Positions 4,438 through 9,161 of a stretch of 9,161 nucleotides of DNA are shown here, piece after piece. The notes beneath the pieces are model-generated. The model saw nothing but the letters and a program-made list of their open reading frames with translations, had not been told where the DNA came from and did not search any database. The DNA comes from Gammaproteobacteria bacterium (GTDB lineage: Bacteria > Pseudomonadota > Gammaproteobacteria > Chromatiales > Chromatiaceae). The translations under genes were made by a program, and so were the position numbers. How positions within the stretch are numbered: the first letter of the stretch is position 1; every line of letters starts with the position of its first letter. The DNA is taken from NCBI GenBank assembly GCA_030620735.1, contig JAUXDV010000060.1:1-9161 (forward strand), written 5' to 3'.

Positions 4438-5781
4438 TTACCTCTGGAGATTGTTCCGCACAACATCTGCTACCTGCTCGGTGACCCGATCCACCTGTGC
4501 CGCGTCTACTCCCTCGACCATGACCCGGATGAGCGGCTCGGTTCCAGATGGGCGCAGCAGGATTCGCCCCTCGCTGCCCAGCTCCTCTTCAGCGTCACTG
4601 ACAGCCTGCTGAACAGCCGCAAGCCGCATGACATCGGCTGCATTACTGGAGCCAAGGGAGACATTCACCAGCTGCTGGGGACATTTTTCCATGTCTGCAC
4701 TCAGCTCATACAATGTACGGCCGGAGCGAACGATCTCGGCTATTACCTGAAGCCCGGCAATGGTGCCGTCACCCGTGGTTGTTTTACTGCGGCAGATAAT
4801 ATGTCCTGATGACTCTCCTCCGAGTATCCAGTCATTCTTGACCAGGCGCTCCATGACAAAGCGGTCACCAACATCGGTGCGCTCCAGTTCTATCCCCTCT
4901 CTCTTGAGTGCGAGTTCGAGTCCCAGGTTGCTCATCAGGGTGCCAACAACGTGCCCTTTAAGCAGGTTCTGCTGCTTGCGCGCCCGGGCGATGATAAAGA
5001 GAATTTCATCACCATCGATCAAGGTTCCCCTGTGATCCACTAAAAAGACACGATCACCATCTCCATCCAGCGCCATGCCAAGATCAGCCTTCTCCTTGAT
5101 TACACGCTGCTGCAGCTGCTTCGGGTGGGTGGATCCGACATTGTCATTGATATTAACCCCATTTGGCTTGACCCCTATCGGGATGACTTCAGCGCCAAGT
5201 TCGGCCAGCACTTTGGGGACAATCTGGTAGGTCGCTCCATGCGCACAATCAACCACGATTTTTAAACCATGAAAATTCACATCCTGGGAAATCGAACTTT
5301 TGCAGAACTCGATGTAACGCCCCTGTGCGTCATCGATCCTGTCGGCTTTGCCGAGGTTTTCGGAGTCTACCGTTTCCATCGGCTGATCGATCATTGCCTC
5401 GATCGCGAGCTCAACCTCGTCCGCCAGCTTATTCCCCTGCGCTGAGAAAAACTTGATGCCGTTGTCGTAATAGGGATTGTGCGATGCGCTGATCACAATG
5501 CCCGCACAGGCATGAAAGGTGCGTGTCAGATAGGCGATGCCCGGCGTCGGCATTGGCCCTGTCAGCAGTACATCAACACCTGCCGCAGAGAGCCCCGCCT
5601 CCAGGGCGGACTCAAACATATAACCGGAGATGCGTGTATCCTTGCCGATCACGACCTTGTTGGTCCCTCCGCCAAGAACCCGTCCTGCAGCCCAACCAAG
5701 CTTGAGGACGAATTCCGGTGTCACCTTGTCATGTCCGACCCGGCCGCGAATTCCATCCGTACCAAAATGTTTTCTGCTCAT
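4438..5781 (-). CDS. glmM: Phosphoglucosamine mutase GlmM
   Basis: A 447-residue protein, the normal family length, that converts glucosamine-6-phosphate to glucosamine-1-phosphate in the cytosol for UDP-GlcNAc, peptidoglycan and LPS synthesis. All four active-site loops are visible: the phosphoserine loop VISASHNP (96-103, Ser100 the phosphorylated residue), the magnesium loop DGDGDR (239-244), the sugar-binding GGESSGH (321-327) and the phosphate-binding RPSGTEP (410-416). The N-terminus MSRKHFGTDGIRG is canonical. Its ATG overlaps the folP stop by one base (TAATG), and no clear Shine-Dalgarno is seen, so it is probably translated by coupling to folP. Downstream, the usual next genes of many gammaproteobacteria (tpiA, secG) are absent and repeats begin instead. 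Confidence 0.98.
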   Translation of the reverse strand: MSRKHFGTDGIRGRVGHDKVTPEFVLKLGWAAGRVLGGGTNKVVIGKDTRISGYMFESALEAGLSAAGVDVLLTGPMPTPGIAYLTRTFHACAGIVISASHNPYYDNGIKFFSAQGNKLADEVELAIEAMIDQPMETVDSENLGKADRIDDAQGRYIEFCKSSISQDVNFHGLKIVVDCAHGATYQIVPKVLAELGAEVIPIGVKPNGVNINDNVGSTHPKQLQQRVIKEKADLGMALDGDGDRVFLVDHRGTLIDGDEILFIIARARKQQNLLKGHVVGTLMSNLGLELALKREGIELERTDVGDRFVMERLVKNDWILGGESSGHIICRSKTTTGDGTIAGLQVIAEIVRSGRTLYELSADMEKCPQQLVNVSLGSSNAADVMRLAAVQQAVSDAEEELGSEGRILLRPSGTEPLIRVMVEGVDAAQVDRVTEQVADVVRNNLQR

Positions 5782-6608
5782 TATTGTATCACTGCTGCTG
5801 TTACCCGCATTGCATCGACTGTCGCCCTGACGTCATGAACGCGTAAAATGGATGCACCCTTCATGGCTGCAATGACTGCTGCGGCAAGACTACCATAGAG
5901 GCGTTGATCAGCGCCTCTCTCATCCAGGATCTGGCCAATCATACTCTTGCGGGATACTCCCGCCAATAGCGGATAACCCAGCGCGGTCAAACTCTCAAAA
6001 TTTTGCAGCAGCAGCAAATTATGCTGCAATGTCTTGCCAAATCCAAACCCCGGGTCCAGCAAGATATACTGCCCGGGGATGCCAGCTGCCAGGCAGGCCT
6101 GAGCCCGTTGTTGCAAATAATCCGAGACCTCCGCAACGACATCGTCATACAGGGGTTGCTGCTGCATCGAGCGCGGTTCACCCTGCATATGCATCAGGCA
6201 GACAGGAATCTGCAACTCACTGACAGCTTCGATAGCGCCCTCGGCTGACAATGCGCAGACATCATTGATCATGCCAGCGCCCGCCGTGGCCGCCTCCCGC
6301 ATCACCTCGGGTTTGCTGGTATCGATGGAAACCGGTACAGAGAGTTCTGAGGTCAGGGTTTCAATGACCGGGATAACGCGATCCAACTCCTGCTGGAGAG
6401 AGACTGACTGCGCTCCGGGACGTGTGGATTCGCCACCGACGTCGATGATTGCAGCCCCCTCTTCGACCATTCTGACAGCGTGTTTCAGAGCATCTGATGG
6501 TTTGACGAACATACCGCCGTCAGAGAAAGAATCAGGTGTGACATTGAGAATCCCCATGACCCGGGGTTCATTGAGATCCAGAGAGTGGTCTGCGCAACGA
6601 ATAATCAT
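5781..6608 (-). CDS. folP: Dihydropteroate synthase FolP
   Basis: A 275-residue cytosolic enzyme that condenses p-aminobenzoate with dihydropterin pyrophosphate to give dihydropteroate in folate synthesis; the target family of sulfonamides. Signature loops are intact: MGILNVTPDSFSDGG (18-32, N22), DVGGESTRPGA (56-66, T62), SIDTSK (94-99, D96), INDV (114-117, N115), LDPGFGFGKT (184-193, D185), GVSRKSMIG (217-225, K221) and RVH (256-258). The ATG at 6608-6606 is the only start in frame before an upstream stop, and it lacks a good Shine-Dalgarno. It overlaps glmM by one base. The gene lies 121 bp after ftsH, with an inverted repeat in that gap, so read-through from ftsH may be partly limited (inference). 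Confidence 0.98.
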   Translation of the reverse strand: MIIRCADHSLDLNEPRVMGILNVTPDSFSDGGMFVKPSDALKHAVRMVEEGAAIIDVGGESTRPGAQSVSLQQELDRVIPVIETLTSELSVPVSIDTSKPEVMREAATAGAGMINDVCALSAEGAIEAVSELQIPVCLMHMQGEPRSMQQQPLYDDVVAEVSDYLQQRAQACLAAGIPGQYILLDPGFGFGKTLQHNLLLLQNFESLTALGYPLLAGVSRKSMIGQILDERGADQRLYGSLAAAVIAAMKGASILRVHDVRATVDAMRVTAAVIQ

Positions 6609-6642
6609 AGAAGAAGTGTCACTACAGATTACTTAACCTTTA

Positions 6643-6713
6643 AACCACGGAACACACGGACAACACGGAATTGTTTGGTTTCCCTTTCCGTGTGTTCAGT
6701 GTGTTCCATGGTT
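6643..6713. repeat. Imperfect inverted repeat, CACGGA-word type
   Basis: Left arm 6643-6670 and right arm 6686-6713 pair at 24 of 28 positions around a 15-nt loop. Each arm has three CAC-initiated units at 9-nt spacing (CACGGAACA, CACGGACAA, CACGGAA on the left). It lies 16 bp beyond the ftsH stop and 34 bp before the folP start, inside what is otherwise a conserved co-directional gene cluster. Confidence 0.85.
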
Positions 6714-6729
6714 CCAATCTTTTTGTGGA

Positions 6730-8670
6730 TCAGTGCTGGCTAGCCGGATCTCCAATCTTGCCTTCACCCTTGTCATCTTTTTTTGCTGTCTCCTCTGGCG
6801 CTGCAGCATCACCATCATCATTCGAATCCAGATCAGTGTCTACCCAGTCAGACGGAGGACTTGGGGTCTTGCCAGCCATGATGTCTTTGATCTGCTCCTT
6901 ATCGATGGTTTCATACTTCATCAATGCATCAGACATCGCATGCAGCTGATCCAGATGTTTGGTTAAAACCTCATGCGCGCGATCATAGTTGCGATCGATA
7001 AAAGCGCGGATCTCCTCATCGATGGCGTGCGCGGTATCATCCGATACATTCTTGTGCGTCGTTACTGATTTCCCCAGAAAAACCTCGCCCTCCTCCTCAC
7101 CATAGGAGAGTGGGCCGAGACGCTCCGAGAGTCCCCAGCGCGTCACCATGTTTCGGGCGATATCGGTGGCACGCTCGATGTCATTGGAGGCGCCGGTAGT
7201 GACGCTCTCACTGCCAAAAATCAACTCCTCGGCAATGCGTCCGCCAAACAGGCTGGAGATCTGACTTTCCAAAAACTCCTTGCTGTGACTGTACCTGTCC
7301 TGCTCGGGAAGGAACATGGTCACACCCAGGGCGCGGCCACGCGGAATAATGCTGACCTTGTAGACAGGGTCATGCTTTGGCACATTGAGGCCGACAATGG
7401 CATGGCCCGCCTCATGGTAGGCGGTGAGTTTTTTCTCATCCTCGGTCATCACCATGGAGCGGCGCTCCGCACCCATCATGATCTTGTCCTTGGCCTTCTC
7501 CATATCGTCCATGTCGACATGTTTTTTATCCATACGCGCCGCAAACAGTGCTGCCTCGTTGACAAGATTTTCCAGATCGGCGCCGGAGAATCCCGGCGTG
7601 CCGCGGGCTATCAATGCCGGCTTGATATCATCTGCAGCAGAAATTTTGCGTATGTAGATTTTCAGAATCTGCTCACGACCACGAATATCGGGCAGCGGGA
7701 CGACCACCTGTCGATCGAAACGCCCGGGACGCAGCAGCGCGGGATCCAGCACATCCGGCCGGTTTGTCGCCGCAATAACGATGACACCGTCGTTGCCTTC
7801 AAAGCCATCCATCTCGACCAGCAACTGGTTCAATGTCTGCTCACGCTCATCATGACCACCGCCAAGTCCGGCACCGCGATGACGACCGACAGCATCGATC
7901 TCGTCGATAAAGATAATGCAGGGGGCGTGTTTTTTGGCCTGCTCAAACATATCGCGCACACGGGATGCGCCGACACCGACAAACATCTCGACAAAGTCCG
8001 AACCGGAGATGGTGAAAAACGGCACCTTGGCTTCACCGGCAATGGCGCGGGCCAACAGGGTCTTGCCGGTTCCGGGAGCACCGACCATCAGCACACCCTT
8101 GGGGATCTTGCCGCCAAGCTTCTGGAATTTCGAGGGATCACGCAGGAAATCCACCATCTCGACGACCTCCTCCTTGGCCTCTTCGGCGCCTGCAACGTCA
8201 GCAAAAGTGACCTTAATCTGGTCTTCAGACAACATGCGCGCCTTGCTTTTGCCAAACGACATGGCCCCGCGTCCGCCACCACCGCCCTGCATCTGGCGCA
8301 TAAAGAAAATCCAGATTCCAATAAGGATGAACAGCGGCAGCAGGTTGAAGAACAACTGCTCCCACATGGAGGGAACATCAGGTGGATCGGCAGTGAATGT
8401 AACATTGTACTTCAGCAGATCATTGACCAGGCTGTCATCACCGGGACTGTTAGTGTGAAAGCTGTTGCCATCCATCATCTTACCGTCGATGGAACGGCCG
8501 TAGGCATCAATTTTGACTTCCTGAACCCGTCCGTCATGAACCGCGGTAATGAAGTCAGAATAGTCGATATCAAGACTCTTGCCGCTGCTGGTGCTGAAAG
8601 TATTGAACACCGACATCAACACCAGAGCGATGAAGACCCACAAGATTATATTTTTTACCATGTCATTCAA
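6730..8670 (-). CDS. ftsH: ATP-dependent zinc metalloprotease FtsH
   Basis: A 646-residue inner-membrane AAA+ protease that degrades membrane and cytosolic proteins; in E. coli its targets include LpxC and sigma-32. Numbered from the TTG start chosen here: membrane segments at about 6-24 and 105-125 flank a periplasmic domain; then FMRQMQGGGGG, Walker A GAPGTGKT (197-204), Walker B IIFIDE (252-257), second region of homology RPGRFDRQ (314-321), zinc motif HEAGH (419-423) and the third ligand D497 in ASNDIERAT. The start is TTG at 8670-8668, because GAGGGG (8680-8685) lies 9 nt upstream and the resulting MNDMVKNIILWV matches the N-terminus common in related FtsH proteins. Starts at ATG 8661 and ATG 8706 have no suitably spaced Shine-Dalgarno. 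The C-terminal tail is acidic and lysine-rich, as often in this family. Confidence 0.98.
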   Translation of the reverse strand: MNDMVKNIILWVFIALVLMSVFNTFSTSSGKSLDIDYSDFITAVHDGRVQEVKIDAYGRSIDGKMMDGNSFHTNSPGDDSLVNDLLKYNVTFTADPPDVPSMWEQLFFNLLPLFILIGIWIFFMRQMQGGGGGRGAMSFGKSKARMLSEDQIKVTFADVAGAEEAKEEVVEMVDFLRDPSKFQKLGGKIPKGVLMVGAPGTGKTLLARAIAGEAKVPFFTISGSDFVEMFVGVGASRVRDMFEQAKKHAPCIIFIDEIDAVGRHRGAGLGGGHDEREQTLNQLLVEMDGFEGNDGVIVIAATNRPDVLDPALLRPGRFDRQVVVPLPDIRGREQILKIYIRKISAADDIKPALIARGTPGFSGADLENLVNEAALFAARMDKKHVDMDDMEKAKDKIMMGAERRSMVMTEDEKKLTAYHEAGHAIVGLNVPKHDPVYKVSIIPRGRALGVTMFLPEQDRYSHSKEFLESQISSLFGGRIAEELIFGSESVTTGASNDIERATDIARNMVTRWGLSERLGPLSYGEEEGEVFLGKSVTTHKNVSDDTAHAIDEEIRAFIDRNYDRAHEVLTKHLDQLHAMSDALMKYETIDKEQIKDIMAGKTPSPPSDWVDTDLDSNDDGDAAAPEETAKKDDKGEGKIGDPASQH

Positions 8671-8679
8671 TGAACCGTA

Positions 8680-8685
8680 CCCCTC
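8680..8685 (-). promoter_or_regulatory. Ribosome binding site that sets the ftsH TTG start
   Basis: GAGGGG on the minus strand is 9 nt upstream of TTG at 8670-8668 and is the only strong Shine-Dalgarno in the ftsH leader. It lies 18 nt from the internal ATG at 8661 and downstream of the ATG at 8706, which argues against both. Confidence 0.65.
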
Positions 8686-8724
8686 TTCGATACGAAATAT
8701 TTCCATGTAGGGTAATTCTGCAGT

Positions 8725-8749
8725 CTGCGCACACTCGAACTACGCGCAG
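8725..8749. other. Small hairpin in the rlmE-ftsH gap
   Basis: CTGCGC (8725-8730) and GCGCAG (8744-8749) pair perfectly around a 13-nt loop within the 143-bp rlmE-ftsH gap. On the plus strand CTTTTT follows, as in a weak terminator, but no plus-strand gene ends here. On the minus strand it would be part of the ftsH leader RNA. Function unknown. Confidence 0.35.
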
Positions 8750-8813
8750 GCTTTTTGAGAAGTTACACCAGAAGCAAATAACCTACTGTGGAAAAAAGCA
8801 AAATTATATTTGA

Positions 8814-9161
8814 TTATACCCTGAAATCATGCCCGATGAGATAGACTTCGCTGCTTTTACTGCGTGATGATTGTGGTTTTCGTGTCATGATGTTGGTAAA
8901 GTTTTCACGCAGCTGACGCAGATAGGCATCGAAACCCTCGCCCTGAAAAATTTTCGTGAGAAAATTCCCGCCGGGTTTGAGGGTTTGAACCGCGAAATCG
9001 AGTGCAAGTTCGCACAAATAGATTGAACGCGGCTGGTCGACAGTCGCCATACCAGATAAGTTGGGGGCCATATCTGAAATAACAAGGTCAACCGCACGTC
9101 CATCGAGCACCTCACGCAGTTTGTCGAAAGGCTGCTGCTCGCGGAAATCTCCTTCGATGAA
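8814..9161 (-). CDS. rlmE: 23S rRNA 2'-O-ribose methyltransferase RlmE, C-terminal part
   Basis: The frame is open from the right edge to a stop at 8814: 115 residues beginning FIEGDFREQQPF, so the N-terminal half is outside the window. RlmE (FtsJ/RrmJ) methylates a uridine of the 23S rRNA A loop (U2552 in E. coli) using S-adenosylmethionine. Three of the four catalytic K-D-K-E residues are visible in the fragment: D30 in ISDMAPN, K70 in LTKIFQGEGF and E105 in SSEVY; the first Lys is beyond the edge. The motifs LALDFAVQTLKPGG and VYLIG are also typical. It lies upstream of ftsH, the usual gammaproteobacterial order. A GTG at 9110 is internal and not the start. Confidence 0.96.
   Translation of the reverse strand, partial: FIEGDFREQQPFDKLREVLDGRAVDLVISDMAPNLSGMATVDQPRSIYLCELALDFAVQTLKPGGNFLTKIFQGEGFDAYLRQLRENFTNIMTRKPQSSRSKSSEVYLIGHDFRV

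Noticed and set aside
7285..8673. A 462-codon open frame on the plus strand opposite ftsH
   Set aside because: It is antisense to a strongly conserved gene, has no recognisable domain and its composition mirrors ftsH codon bias.
8793..8818. Two TATAAT-like boxes on the minus strand at the end of rlmE as an ftsH promoter
   Set aside because: No acceptable -35 element lies at the right distance for either box; the A/T-rich stretch could give them by chance.

Overview
The window looks like chromosomal DNA of a gammaproteobacterium. The evidence is the order rlmE-ftsH-folP-glmM on the minus strand and the close likeness of FtsH, FolP, GlmM, RlmE and LapB to their gammaproteobacterial counterparts. 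The intergenic repeats are of kinds I associate with environmental, often sulfur-oxidising, gammaproteobacteria, but I cannot fix a genus from the sequence.

Layout, left to right. (1) 1-669, minus strand: the N-terminal 223 residues of LapB (YciM), the membrane-anchored TPR protein that adapts FtsH to LPS control; it runs off the left edge. (2) 848-1561, plus strand: a classical short-chain dehydrogenase of unknown substrate, divergent from lapB. (3) 1562-1873: a repeat-filled convergent gap. (4) 1874-2702, minus strand: a DoxX-family membrane protein and, upstream of it, a four-cysteine DUF2282 (BufA1-type bufferin precursor) exported peptide. The two are separated by a palindromic REP-like element where the maturation genes (DUF692 MNIO and DUF2063 partner) would normally lie. 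(5) 2928-4186, plus strand: a divergent ECF sigma factor and its DUF3379-type membrane anti-sigma factor, ending at a strong intrinsic terminator. The 225-bp region between bufA and the sigma gene carries a perfect 10-bp inverted repeat of an ECF-like -35 element. (6) 4438-9161, minus strand: rlmE (partial), ftsH, folP and glmM.

How the genes may work together. The central block reads as a stress-responsive metallophore locus: an ECF sigma/anti-sigma pair probably controls itself and the divergent bufA-doxX unit. It is unusual because no modifying enzyme is encoded beside the peptide. The right block is housekeeping: 23S rRNA 2'-O-methylation (RlmE), membrane proteolysis (FtsH), folate synthesis (FolP) and amino-sugar supply for peptidoglycan and LPS (GlmM). 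LapB and FtsH, at opposite ends, belong to one LpxC-control pathway in Escherichia coli.

The gaps hold a striking set of long imperfect inverted repeats. Their arms consist of three tandem units built on CAC plus a short word (CACAGAT, CACGAA or CACGGA) at 9- or 10-nt spacing. There is also a decayed GGTGG palindrome, a solitary repeat arm and a REP-like GGGACAG palindrome.
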